From the NCBI GenBank assembly GCA_964006375.1, contig OZ023262.1:194484407-194548406 (forward strand): a DNA stretch of 64,000 bases, read 5' to 3'. The position numbers and the translations under genes are program-made. Origin of the DNA: Tillus elongatus (taxonomy: Eukaryota > Arthropoda > Insecta > Coleoptera > Cleridae). Below are positions 1-13,100 of the stretch, in pieces. The stretch's first letter is position 1; the number at the start of each line of letters is the position of its first letter. The notes below the pieces were generated by a model. It was not told where the DNA came from. It saw only the letters and a list, made by a program, of their open reading frames with translations, and made no database searches.

Positions 1-238
1 TTATGGAGTGATTAGTATTAATTGTAAATGGAGGTATCAGATGAAACATTAGAAGAACGAAATGGAACAGGAAAGAAATTTTTTGGAATGTCAAAATTTT
101 AAGGTTGTTGAATTTGGAGTGTTGTGAAGCAGTTTTGGATGCAACTATGTATAAAATTATGTTAATATTCACCACAAGTCTTAGACTTATTGAATAAACA
201 TGTTGTGTAATTTTAAGCAATAAAGGTAATAATAAAAA

Positions 239-242
<4 letters not shown>
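1..242. other. AT-rich flank, nothing recognised
   Basis: No open frame of note and no recognisable element. An AATAAA-like stretch lies close to the following AT microsatellite. Confidence 0.5.

Positions 243-323
<81 letters not shown>
243..323. repeat. (AT)n microsatellite
   Basis: Uninterrupted AT dinucleotide run of about 80 bp. The tyrosine/isoleucine frames that cross it are artefacts. Confidence 0.97.
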
Positions 324-2060
<1,737 letters not shown>

Positions 2061-2336
2061 ATTATATCCCGCCAGGTCGGTAAATATGTAGCTTGAAGAG
2101 TTTCGTTGACCAGGAAAGTGGGACCAGTTTTTTTGGGCGTTTTTTAAATTTATTTTCGAAACATTTTCTACTTCTCATATAACAACCTTATCTAAGCTAA
2201 TTACAAAGGAATGTACCTGCCCAATTTTATTAAAATCGGCCCATTACTTTTTGAGTTATTGGTGTGATACAACATTTTTTTTAAATTCAAAAGTCGGGAT
2301 CTCTTTATTAGTGAATTTCTTTTTGGGAAAATTCAC
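2061..2336 (+). repeat. Rep1 3' end without AT tract
   Basis: It contains the Rep1 block ending in 'aaaatcggcccatta...gagttattggtgtgata', then jumps directly to 'attcaaaagtcgggatctc' and the terminal TTAGTGAATTT/AAATTCACTA hairpin at about 2308-2336. The (AT)n that usually sits between these parts is absent here. Confidence 0.65.
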
Positions 2337-2734
2337 TAGAAGCTGTGTGGGAATTTAAAGCTTTTATTATTTAAAAAATAAAGCCGTAGTAATTGGTTGT
2401 ATTATATAAAATCAATAAAAAAGTCAGTGGTGTGCTCATAAAACATTTACATGTGCAAATGTAACCCATGCAGAAAACATTTGTAGCTTACCTACAATTA
2501 TTTTTTTATACAGATGGTTAATTTGTAATTAAAGTGTCCACTCTCCAAAATTACATTTTTTATGATTAACCGTTCTCAAGTATTTGAGAAAGTTGTTTTA
2601 GTATGGCCATCTTTGTGAGGCTCTTAGAATAATTGCTTTTTGGAATATGGTTAAGTTGTCTGATTGAACAGTATGAGATGGAACGGTGATATTTGAATCA
2701 GTTCTCAAACAGAGTATATTTATTTTGCTTTGCC
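2337..2734. other. unassigned AT-rich DNA
   Basis: I see no gene, terminal repeat or conserved motif here. Confidence 0.4.
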
Positions 2735-2831
2735 TAGGACTGGAACCCACATCGGAAGAGGTATGTGACAACCTGGCATTAGCCAACCGGACAAGCCTCA
2801 GTGGACAAACCTGTCAACTGAGGCTTGTCCG
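2735..2831 (-). repeat. possible tRNA-derived SINE head with hairpin
   Basis: Read on the minus strand, a TGGCTAATGCC stretch and GGTTCCAGTCC about 35 bases on resemble Pol III box A and box B. A perfect 15-bp inverted repeat (arms 2788-2802 and 2817-2831, 14-nt loop) overlaps its start. There is no second copy in the window, so the SINE call is tentative. Confidence 0.3.
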
Positions 2832-2994
2832 CTCTTGATTTATTGTTTTCCTTCATTTTTGTAACGTCATATGTAAATATTTTAACTGGCCTACAACTTA
2901 GTGTAATTAAAACATTGAAGCACATAAGATTCTTTTAGTGAATTCTCATTCTTTAACTAAGTTTTTTAGTTATTTTATAGATGTTTTCTAAATT

Positions 2995-3325
2995 TAGTAT
3001 CAGAACAGCAACTTGAACAAATACATAAAAAAAAACAATAAGTTGACAGCTGAAACACCGGATAAGTCTGGAGTATATAAACTCTCATGTGGTTCCTGTG
3101 ACAAAATATATATATGTAGAACATTTAGAAGTTTTAAAACACGCTTTCGCGGACATAAAAGAAGCTTTGAACATAATAAAGTTGATGCAAATTAGCAAGT
3201 CACTATTCAAATGAGGATCATCAATTTAGCGATGTTTTCGACATCCTCGGATTAGCTACAAATGGTTTTAAATTAAATTTGTGCGAAACGGTAGAAATTA
3301 ACAAACAAAAACATACGTGAAACTA
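2995..3325 (+). pseudogene. Penelope-like element, GIY-YIG endonuclease remnant
   Basis: The frame from 3013 reads KSGVYKLSCGSCDKIYI followed by a basic KTRFRGHKRSF segment. This is the GIY-YIG nuclease signature at the C terminus of Penelope-like retroelements (GVY...KIYI, then the R...H helix). After an in-frame stop at 3193-3195 the downstream sequence still resembles the family's end (a hydrophobic stretch, then E..EINKQK up to about 3315). The glycine usual in the YIG motif is cysteine here. The reverse transcriptase is absent, so this is a 5'-truncated or fragmented copy. In intact elements the domain nicks the target DNA. Confidence 0.6.
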
Positions 3326-5084
3326 ACTAAACGCTCAAATTAACCAAACTAATAAGAGCCTATTATTAAACATGTTTGCACGAAATAATAATTAAGCGAG
3401 GAGAGTTTACTGACCTGACTGTGTCATAAAAACATGTAGTTTCGAGTCGATACCGTTTACCTGAGTACACGGAGTAGATACTGGAATTTTAAAATCTTAC
3501 TTTGATTCTGTATTTGACGAAGCTGAGAACTTCAGTGAAACTGGAGTTATACATCCAATAAAATAGTGTAAATCAATTTGTCTATTTATCTAAGTTGACA
3601 ATGGATTTACATCAAGTATCGGCCTCCACAATATCATATAACAATACATTATGAATCATAAATTTTTTATGAAAAAATTCGCCGCAATAACGTACTCGCT
3701 GCGCCCCGAAATGTTTATAATATAAACCAGTGCACCAAATTTGGTTGCTATAGCTTTCTTATTTTCGAAGGTACAACACTTTGACACAATTAGTAGTTAC
3801 AACTCAGTCTTTAGTTATTCATATGTTATATGAGCCGGGTGAACTAGGGGATGCCGAAACGCTAGAATCATAGGCCACTATTAAACTTTGTGTTAACATC
3901 ATCTAAATTTCAAATTAAATCAGCATGTCATGGATAAGGTTAAAGGTTAAAGTTTCTTCCAAACATTATTTAATAATTGCACTGTAAATTAGTTTTTAAT
4001 TGGATTTTAATCAGGTTTGTTACCAGAAACATCTGATGTCCCACAAGGCGACTAAACAAACGTATAAAACAAATGAATGAGCAGTGAATGTATACCAAAC
4101 GTGTTTCCAGCTAATTTGAAGTTATAGTGGATTATAAAATAATTAATTGAGATTTGCGAAATGTGAGCAGAACACTGGCAGTGATACTGAGAGCTATAAA
4201 ATTGTGATGCCAGCAGTAATAGAAATAAATTAGTGTCTCGCATTTTATAGATGAAATATGTTTCTTAGCATCCTGTTTCTTAGTGAATTTTTGTTGTGAA
4301 AAAATAGTTTTGTATAACATTAAGTATAAGAATTACTTATTTATAACTTTGCAATTCTCAGAATGACTTTACAGAGATGGGAAATGTAAATATGTTTCAA
4401 GGAGCATGCATGTACAGGGTCTTCCAATTAAAACGTCCCACCTGGACAATATCTGAATTAAAAAAGAACAAAAATCCCGAGACACGTCGACTTTTTTTTT
4501 TCAAGGGGACACATGGTAGTGTAAGTTTAGGTGGCTTGGAAGCTTCCCTTAGGCAGGGGCGTGAAGTAAACTTAAATTTTAAATTGCACCCTATGTTGAG
4601 TGACACCTCAGTGTAAAGCTCTCTCAATTCTGCTCACGACAACATACTGATTTTTTAGTTTTCGTTTGGATATGGCAATAAAATCATAAACTTCATAATA
4701 ATACAAAATATCAACGAATGAAAGAATGTTATTTAATTCAATGTTCATATTGTTTTCCCTCCACTTCTATACAATTAATAAAATCTTTGCTCCACTTCCG
4801 AACGAACATTTCCAAGCATTTTGGCCGTTAGATGACTACTTTTTTCAATAATTTCTCGACAAAAATATTTTCTTTTATGATTTTTCGTTCATCTCTTAAT
4901 AAACTAAGACTATTGTAAACAAGACTGCAGTCCGTCCGCACGTGCATTTTTGTAAGCATCTCCCGTTTTATATTAAAATTTACCGTTAGGAATATTAAAT
5001 AACAAGTAGTTTCTAAATTAGTGACAATGATATTGATATTAGGTTAGTGTCTGCCGACACCTAACTGGATATTTGTAACTAGTT
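3326..5084. other. intergenic; scattered repeat ends
   Basis: No gene. At 3665-3706 there is a reversed, degenerate Rep1 5' end (AATTCGCCGCAATAACGTAC). At 4413-4440 'TACAGGGTCTTCCAATTAAA' looks like the outer end of a TA-inserting DNA transposon, but I could not find its partner. The rest is unassigned. Confidence 0.4.
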
Positions 5085-5345
5085 AGAATTTCTGACGGTA
5101 TTTTTCTGAAACAAGTGCATTGCAGGGCCACAAGCACAGAAAATAAACGAACTGGAACATATATAAGGAGATATACTGCTCATAATAACTAGTTAAACTA
5201 GTAAATATTCACCTTGTATAATCACAACCTTAAATTTAAAACCAATATTATAACTACATTATACCTTACCTGCACTTAATGAGAACCGTCAGCAATTATT
5301 TCAGACCGAAATATATTACTTTTATCTTTATGCTGCAGCGTAATT
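5085..5345 (+). repeat. left arm of a 2.5-kb-spaced inverted repeat
   Basis: Reverse-complementary to 7843-8105. Shared blocks include 'gacggtatttttctga', 'catatataaggagatata', 'ctgctcataat', 'taccttacctgcactta' and 'gaaatatatta'. Divergence is moderate. It could be the long terminal inverted repeat of a foldback-like element or two inverted copies of an unknown repeat. Confidence 0.6.
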
Positions 5346-6302
5346 TACTGTCATCAAATCTATTTGGTTTTATTAAAGTGTTGACATATTGACATTTTGT
5401 AAGCAGACTGTCAATCTCCCTCTGCAATGACATTTCCTACTCACTTAGATACAGAACTTGAAATTTTATGTTTACTGAAATACCCCAACTTGCCTGTTGT
5501 TATCAGCCACATCTTTATCAGTATATATCTTATATTCTTACTTGCAATTTTGTTATGTTGAAAAGAAAGACGATTTTAAAAATTGTAATATTTAATCAGA
5601 TGATGAATGAACAAACTTGAAAAATATAGCTTGTAATTACCTGCAGCAGTTGCTGGATCTCATCAAGTGTCTTGTTAAGTATTTGCACCGCAAGGCGTTG
5701 TACAATATACCACTTTAGTCGGAGTGATTTAATTCATCACGAGACGCCATCGTTGAATAATTAAACCTCTGGATATACCTGGATATTTCCATAATACTAT
5801 GTTAATTCCTGCTATTCCGATGTTAGAGTTTTTACGGATAGATTAGATTTTTTCGGATAGACTGTATTTTTTCTGATAGACTGGATTTTTCCCGTTATAC
5901 TGGATTTTCTTATATACTGGCTTTATTGTGTGTCTTCAATTTTTTTACAACTGTAATACTGCTACTGAATTAAGCTCTGAGAAGACGTCTGGGTAGAATA
6001 ATTACAAATAGCTGGAAGGGGGCAGATAAATTTTACCACCCCTTTAAAGAATTATTGACCACTTTACTGTTCGAAACAACCATTATTTCGACATTTGTTG
6101 TTGATTAACATAGTTTGATTTTGCATGTAAACCCAGTGTGATCACAGGCCTGTAAGATAGCTTGTTCTAAGAATCAAATATAATTACAATACTTTTAATT
6201 TGCTTTGTTGCCACTAGGTACACAAACCATTATATTGATTTAGTACCACAGTAATTATGTTTATACCGTAATACATATATAGTATAATTATTTGCTTCTC
6301 AC
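5346..6302. other. unassigned AT-rich DNA
   Basis: It lies inside the 5085/8105 inverted-repeat pair. A short internal reiteration 'GGATAGACTG.ATTTTTT' occurs at 5838-5900. No coding signal seen. Confidence 0.4.
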
Positions 6303-6640
<338 letters not shown>

Positions 6641-7842
6641 GACATATTTTTCCCAAAAAATATACAAAAATATTTTATAATGCGCTATATTTTTGAAAGT
6701 ATTAAAGTAACTGGAACGAGATTTTACATGTCGCTAGAAATGAAGTAAATTAACTTCTGTTGTGAATTGTTAGTAATTTGAATCAAAAAATTTTGAGTTT
6801 TTCCCAAATTAAAAATAAAATCTGAAAGACATGAAATGAAACAACTTAAGTGGTTAAAGTATGGCGCTAGGCAAAGACAGAGTAGTCACCTGCTAGGCTT
6901 AGATTGATACATATACCACAGGCATACAAAATCATGCAACGACAATGAACTATAGCGATCCCACCCTAATGAGCGCCTTCGGGTATATTGGGATACACGG
7001 ATTTGTGATGGAAAATAAGGACGTTTTATATCAGCTACTTAAAGTAAAAACCAGATGGGATAGTCTCTTTTGTTTATTTACTATAGTTTGACAGTTCCCT
7101 TTTGAGGTTAAAGAGTAAATGATTATCGTTGAAATAGATATAACAACTTGCACCTATATTATACTTTTAAAATTGGAAACTATAGAATAATAGCGTGTTT
7201 TGTTTATTTATCATGGTCATTCATCATTGTAAGGAAATCAAAAATAAGAATATTAACGTTAATACTCCTTGATTAATTGCTCAAGTAGGTAAGTTATTTG
7301 TATTAGCTTTTGTAACTTTAATGAATATTGTAATACAAGTTTCTTTCACAGAGACTTACAGTACCTAGATTTACCAAACTTGAATTGTCTAGCGTCATAG
7401 AAAATTGAGTTTTGGGCATTCAGTTTTTTTTAAAAAGGAGCCATAACACAAGATTTGAATATTTTTTATGATAATAAAAAGAGAAATTCTTCAAAAAGCT
7501 TGTATTAGGACCCCTAAACCCGATCTTCGACGTCTGTTTAAATTAAAAGTATTACTTTTAGTATTACGCCGTACTAATAGCGTAAAATTCTTATGAAAAT
7601 TCACTATTACAACGCAATTGCTTTTTTTCTAAACACTTCTTTTTAATTTTTAAACAAACAGATCAAAGACAAAATACTCATCTTAGACGCTGACACTCAG
7701 CACTACAGCAGATGTATAAACTATATAGCGGTGAAAAAGCAGCCACATTAGTATTCAGTGAATGATAAATGAATTGTGTTTGTTTTAAGGGGTTATATCA
7801 AGGCTGACTTTTCTTGAATATCCCAAGTGCAGCGTAAGTTAC
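6641..7842. other. unassigned AT-rich DNA
   Basis: No recognisable gene. A reversed Rep1 5'-end fragment (AAAATTCACTATTACAACGC) sits at about 7594-7625. Confidence 0.4.
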
Positions 7843-8105
7843 ATAAAGGAGCTTACGCTGTCACAACTATAGTAATATATTTCAGTGTGAAATAAGTGCT
7901 GAAGAGTGTCGTTAAGTGCAGGTAAGGTAGCATAAAGTTATTTTAATTGCAGCTGTGATTATACAGGGTAAATATCTTTTAGTTTGACTAGCCATTATGA
8001 GCAGTATATCTCCTTATATATGTCCTATTTCGAGTAATTTCTGCTTGTAGCACTGCAAGCCGCTTGCTTCAGAAAAATACCGTCACAAGTTCTAGATACA
8101 ATTGA
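7843..8105 (-). repeat. right arm of the 5085/8105 inverted repeat
   Basis: Reverse complement of 5085-5345. A small local palindrome (GCGTAAG...CTTACGC, about 7834-7860) lies at its inner edge. It ends about 30 bp before the hAT terminal repeat at 8134. Confidence 0.6.
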
Positions 8106-8348
8106 GCATGGAGAACTTTTCGATGTGCCATAACAGTGGCGGCTCGTGGATGCCTTACATGGATGGGCAAAGGGTTCGTGAGTAGGATTGCATATTGGTA
8201 ACCAAAGTCACGCGTTTTCCTGACACTTCAGAATTTGAAGAAAAAATTCATTTATACAAAAATATAGACTTTCGCAAGAATATTTTTCGGGAAATTCGTA
8301 GCTATTTGAAATAATATTTAATCATGAATATCCAGGGCATAATTTTTT

Positions 8349-8657
8349 TTAATTGTAGAGGAAATCAGCTGGCCTGTCCTTATTGTTCACAAAAATGTTA
8401 ATCTCCTTTTTATTAAAGTCCCCGACTTGTTTCACAATTTTTTTCTCGATGGACAACATGGCCAATGCTGTCAATCTGTCTTGGCTCATGATATTTTCTG
8501 ACAATGTCTTAACGCGTTTGAAAGCAGGAAAGTACCTTTAGCTTTCTGACGTGGTCATCGAAATTGTTGCTACAATATTACATAGTTTATAAATTTCGGA
8601 AAATGCCTCGTTATTTTCCTTAAGGAAATTTAAGAAAGCACTAACATCTTCTACTTG
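8349..8657 (-). pseudogene. hAT transposase, C-terminal dimerisation region
   Basis: Read toward lower coordinates the frame gives AFSEIYKLCNIVATISMTTS, then a stop where hAT proteins usually have C/ER, then FKRVKTLSENI, RLTALAMLSIEKKIV and a final DFNKKEIN...ADFLYN before the stop at 8349-8351. The order TISMTTSE-x-RxF-xxKRxKT-RLxxLAxLSIE is the conserved hAT C-terminal block that mediates dimerisation and completes the RNase H-like fold. The gene carries an internal stop and is cut upstream by the LINE. The sequence beyond the LINE (13909-14120) is too decayed for me to read as transposase. Confidence 0.65.
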
Positions 8658-9013
8658 GGGTTAAGGAGTCGCGGGCCAAAGGACTCCAGGGGGCAAGCTG
8701 AGGAAGTGGAAATAACAACATAAACTCCCGATGAAGCTTTCCCCAAGACCGTCATGCGCGGTAAAAATCCGCATCCTGCACGAGGTGACCCTGCTAATAA
8801 CTAAACATGACGGATCTAGACAAGGAGGTCGAACTAAACTCCCCCAATCTACGGTGTCACGTGACCCGTGCCTATGGATGGATGGCACCAGGGCGATGGT
8901 GTCGTGAACGGAACCTCTGGAGTACCAGGCAACCCTCCAGAGTAACCCGCCTTGCACCACACAGGGGGTTCTGATGGTGTGGACAGTATTTCCCCCATTC
9001 TCGTGGGAACAAC

Positions 9014-10171
9014 ATGAAGATTATAAATACATATAAAACCAAAACCAATGAGGCTCGAGGAGTGGCTCCGGCTACAGACTTGAGCCTTGAGTCTATCCCG
9101 GAAACGGAGACGAGCCAGGGTGCGGCAGCGGACTCTGGAGGTCCCACGACCGGCGTAGATACGGGGGATCAGGGGGTAGCTTCGGCCAGAGACCTGTCCC
9201 CGACACCCAAGCTGGAGGCTGGGTCCCACCGGAGGGCGGCGAGCTCCGCGGACTCCGGGGGCCCCTCCACCAGTGAGGACTCTACTGTTAGAGTAGAGGG
9301 ACTGCCCCGGCAGTCCAAGCGTCTTTCCGGGGCGCAAAGAAAGAAGCTCCGGAGGGCGCAAAAAATGGCGGCCGGGACCTGGACGGTCGAGAAACCAGTA
9401 AAGGCGCAAGAGGGGAGTGCGGGTCAGAAGAGGACGCGCTCGAACTCTAGCACGCCCACTACAGACAGACGTTCCAAAAGGGCCAGGGTGCCTGTAAAGG
9501 CGCAAGAGGAGAGTGCGAGTCGGAAGACGCCGCGCTCTGGCTCTAGCACGCCTACTACAGACAGACCTCCCAAAGGAACTAAGGCCGGAACACCGGCGCA
9601 GACTGGCTCTTACAGGGAGGCTGCGGAGGGCCTCGGGATGGCGGTGATTGACAGACGCCATCCTGAGGTCACGCTAGACCAGGGGAAGGCGGACCTGATC
9701 CAGGCTGCGGTGGTAGCTGCAGTGGACTCTCTTCAGGAAGGGGAGAGCCCGCCTCAGTTCCACCGGACGCGCCTGACGGGGGGCATCCTCTGGATAACCT
9801 GTGCCGGCCCGCAGTCGCGGGACTGGCTGCGGAAAACGATCGGGGGCCTCGGTCAGATTTGGGAGGGGGCGGACTTGACAGCCGTCGAGCCCAAGGAACT
9901 CCCAAAGAGACGCAAGGTCCTCGTACGGATCCCTGACACCGTCCCGCAGGAGACGGTGATCAGCAGACTTAAGATCCAGAACCCTGAACTGGGGACGCAA
10001 CACTGGTCGGTTCTAAGCAGGAAGGCAGAGGAGAAAGGACAGACGCTCGCCTTCTCGATCGACCCGACATCTTACAGAGCCCTTGAAGGAACCTCCTTCA
10101 AGGCATTCTGGGGCATGGGAAGGGTTAGCTTCCGCCCACTGGGGAAGCAATTAAGGGTTAATGGGACTTAG
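9014..10171 (+). CDS. LINE ORF1 protein (RNA-binding, DUF4780-like)
   Basis: 385 residues, open from an ATG to TAG. The N-terminal ~200 residues are low-complexity, rich in S, T, G, A, K and R, and include basic clusters such as AQRKKLRRAQK that would suit nucleic-acid binding. A 32-residue segment is tandemly duplicated (two copies starting near 9396 and 9492, 96-bp period, VKAQEgSA..STPTTDR). The C-terminal ~160 residues (MAVIDRRHPE...; ITCAGPQSRDWL; KVLVRIPDTVP; WGMGRVSFRPLG) resemble the DUF4780-type ORF1 domain of LOA/Lian-like LINEs. I see no CCHC knuckles. In LINEs ORF1 packages the element RNA and acts as a nucleic-acid chaperone. The stop codon lies 8 bases inside ORF2, so translation of ORF2 probably uses termination-reinitiation or leaky coupling. 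Confidence 0.85.
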   Translation: MKIINTYKTKTNEARGVAPATDLSLESIPETETSQGAAADSGGPTTGVDTGDQGVASARDLSPTPKLEAGSHRRAASSADSGGPSTSEDSTVRVEGLPRQSKRLSGAQRKKLRRAQKMAAGTWTVEKPVKAQEGSAGQKRTRSNSSTPTTDRRSKRARVPVKAQEESASRKTPRSGSSTPTTDRPPKGTKAGTPAQTGSYREAAEGLGMAVIDRRHPEVTLDQGKADLIQAAVVAAVDSLQEGESPPQFHRTRLTGGILWITCAGPQSRDWLRKTIGGLGQIWEGADLTAVEPKELPKRRKVLVRIPDTVPQETVISRLKIQNPELGTQHWSVLSRKAEEKGQTLAFSIDPTSYRALEGTSFKAFWGMGRVSFRPLGKQLRVNGT

Positions 10172-13100
10172 GTTCCTTCAGGTCAACCTCCAACACAGTA
10201 GGGCAGCCACGGCCGGACTACTAATGGCTCTGAGGAACACGGATGTGGCCCTCATCCAGGAACCGTACTCCTACAAAGGAGAGATCAAGGGACTCGGCGG
10301 AGCTAATGGAAAGCTCATCTACAGCAGGTCCAGCGAGAATCCGAGGGCCTGCATTTTTGTCAGGGAAGGGATAGAGTTTCTCCCTCTAATGAATTTCTGT
10401 TCCAGGGACCTGGCAACGATCAAAATCCGATGTGGAGGAGCGGATGGGCTGAGGGACATTACTGTCGCGTCAGCCTATCTGCCAGGGGACAGCACGGACC
10501 CTCCTCCACCCAACGAATTGGAGCAGCTGATGGTGGGTAGCAGAGCAGGTGGATGGCAGACCATCATCGGCATGGATGCGAATGCGCACCATGAGTTGTG
10601 GGGTAGCTCGGACACAAACTCTAGGGGTGAGGCACTTTTACAATTCTTTATGAAATTTAATTTAGACATATTGAATAGAGGTAATAAACCGACATTCGTC
10701 ACAACACGGCGTGAGGAAGTTTTAGACCTAACAGTTTCCACCCAGTTTCTGGGTGACTTTGTTAAAAGCTGGGCTGTGTCTGGGGAAGTGAGTAGCTCAG
10801 ACCACAGATACATCCGGTTTGAAATCGCCAAAGTCGAAAGAGAAACGGTATGGTACCGGGACCCCCGCAAGGCGGACTGGGAAGCCTACAGGGCAGACCT
10901 AGCTGTGGAACTGCGGGGGGTTGAGAGGGCCATAAGGGATTTAATAGACCTCGAGATTGCAGCAGTCCAATTGCGAGACGCAATTACCTCGGCCTATAAC
11001 GCCAACTGCCCCCTGAAAATGAGGGTGTCCACCAGGAACGTCCCATGGTGGAACGAGGACCTCAGGCAAAGGAGGACGCAGGTTCGTAAGCTGTTTAACG
11101 CGGCCAAAAGGTCGGGAGCAAGGGATGAATATAGACAGGCCCTATCGACCTATAACAAAAGACTGAGGGACGCCAAGAAGGAGTCGTGGAGGAGGCACTG
11201 CGAAGAAGTGGAAAACACGTCCGAGAGTGCTCGACTACACAAGATCCTGTCTAAGGGCCCTCAGACTAACATAGGCTCCCTTAGAACACCCACGGGAGGC
11301 TTTACAAGCTCGGGGGAGGAAACTATGGAAATTTTACTCCAGACGCACTTCCCCGGCTGTAACATAATAAACCAATCACCTCCGGACTGGGAACACTCAG
11401 AAATAGAGGCGCCTTATAGGCGGGCATCTAGAGTAGACTGGACAGTCGCTAAAGAGGTGGTTACCTGGAGCAAAATCAGATGGGCCATTAACAGCTTTAA
11501 GCCATACAAATCGCCGGGATTTGATGGAATAATGCCCATCATGCTCCAACAGGGGATAGATATACTGGCGCCGGTGCTTACCCTCATTATGAGGGCCAGC
11601 CTGGCTCTGGGGTACATTCCGAGGGCATGGAGACTGGCCAGGGTTGTATTTATTCCTAAACCTGGGCGTCCAACAGACCAGGCAAAGTCCCTGAGGCCAA
11701 TAAGTCTCATGTCCTTCTTGCTGAAAACAGTGGAAAAACTGCTCGACCGGCACATTAGGGGCGGTGTACTGGAAGCATATCCTCTACACTGCGGACAATA
11801 TGCATACAGAGCAGGATTCTCAACAGAAACAGCACTGCACCAACTGGTGCTGAAACTGGAGAATACGCTGGAGAACAAGGAGGTGGCGCTGGGGGCCTTC
11901 CTAGACATAGAGGGGGCCTTTAGCAACACCTCGTTCGGATCGGTTCTGGCAGCTGCCCGGGAGCGTGGAATAGAGGAGACCTGCTGCAGGTGGATCGGTT
12001 CCATGCTCAGGGACAGGGCGGTGTTCACCTCACTCGCGGGAGGGACTCTGCTGGCGGGGGTCGCGGCGGGGTGTCCGCAGGGGAGCGTTCTGTCTCCCTT
12101 GCTCTGGTGTCTAGTCGTGGACGGCCTGCTGGGGAGGCTCTCGGGAGGGGGGTATGAGGTACAGGGCTATGCGGACGACATTGTCATCATAGTCCGAGGA
12201 AAGGTCACACAGGCAGTGTGGGAGCGTATGCAGACTGCACTGAAAGTGGTGGAAGGGTGGACGGTTGATCAAGGGCTCGGGGTGAGCCCCGAGAAAGCAA
12301 CCGTCGTGCCGTTTACGAGGAGGAGGAAGTGTGAAAGCCACAGAACTCTCACTCTATACGGTAGGAGCGTTCCAATGGCCAGGGAGGTAAAATATCTTGG
12401 GGTCGTATTGGACTCTAAGCTAACCTGGAATGGTCACATTGGAAAAATACTGCGTAAGGCAGTCATGACCTTAGCCGTCACTAGGCGGCTATATGGAAAA
12501 ACGTGGGGACTAAGACCTAGTATGGCCCACTGGCTGTACACAAGGGTGGTCAGACCATCGTTAACATATGCGGCACTGGTCTGGTGGCCTAAGGTGACAC
12601 AATCCAGTGCCAAACAAAAACTAGGCAAGATCCAAAGGATGGCTTGCCTAGGCATCACAGGGGCCATGTCTTCAACCCCAACAGCCGCCATGGAGGTGTT
12701 GCTGGATCTACCCCCCCTACACTTCGTTATTATGGGAGAGGCCAGGCTAGGACTATACAGACTAGCCTGCAATGGTAGACTGAAGATCAACCCAGGCTTC
12801 AGGGGCCACTGCAAAATTCAGGAGATCGTGAAGGAACCCATGCTTGAAATGAGGTCAGACTTCGCGAGCCCGCGAATGTGCAGGGAAAACAACTTCACAG
12901 TGGAAATCCCTGATCGCGGGGCATGGCGGGAGGAGACACCGGGCATACCACGGGACGCGCTCGTCTGGTTCACGGACGGATCTGGCGGGGAGCGTGGGAC
13001 GGGGGCAGGTGTTTACTCGGAAGGACCGAGGGTAAGTCACAGTATTTCCCTCGGAGCCCATGCAACGGTGTTTCAGGCCGAGATGTACGCCATCCTGCAC

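Noticed and set aside
8127..8133. Clean 8-bp hAT target duplication
   Set aside because: The flanking octamers at the two CAGTGGCGG ends do not match, so the duplication cannot be claimed.
8661..9661. 270-residue minus-strand frame opposite LINE ORF1
   Set aside because: Shadow of the GC-rich ORF1 coding strand; arginine/leucine/proline-rich with no known domain.
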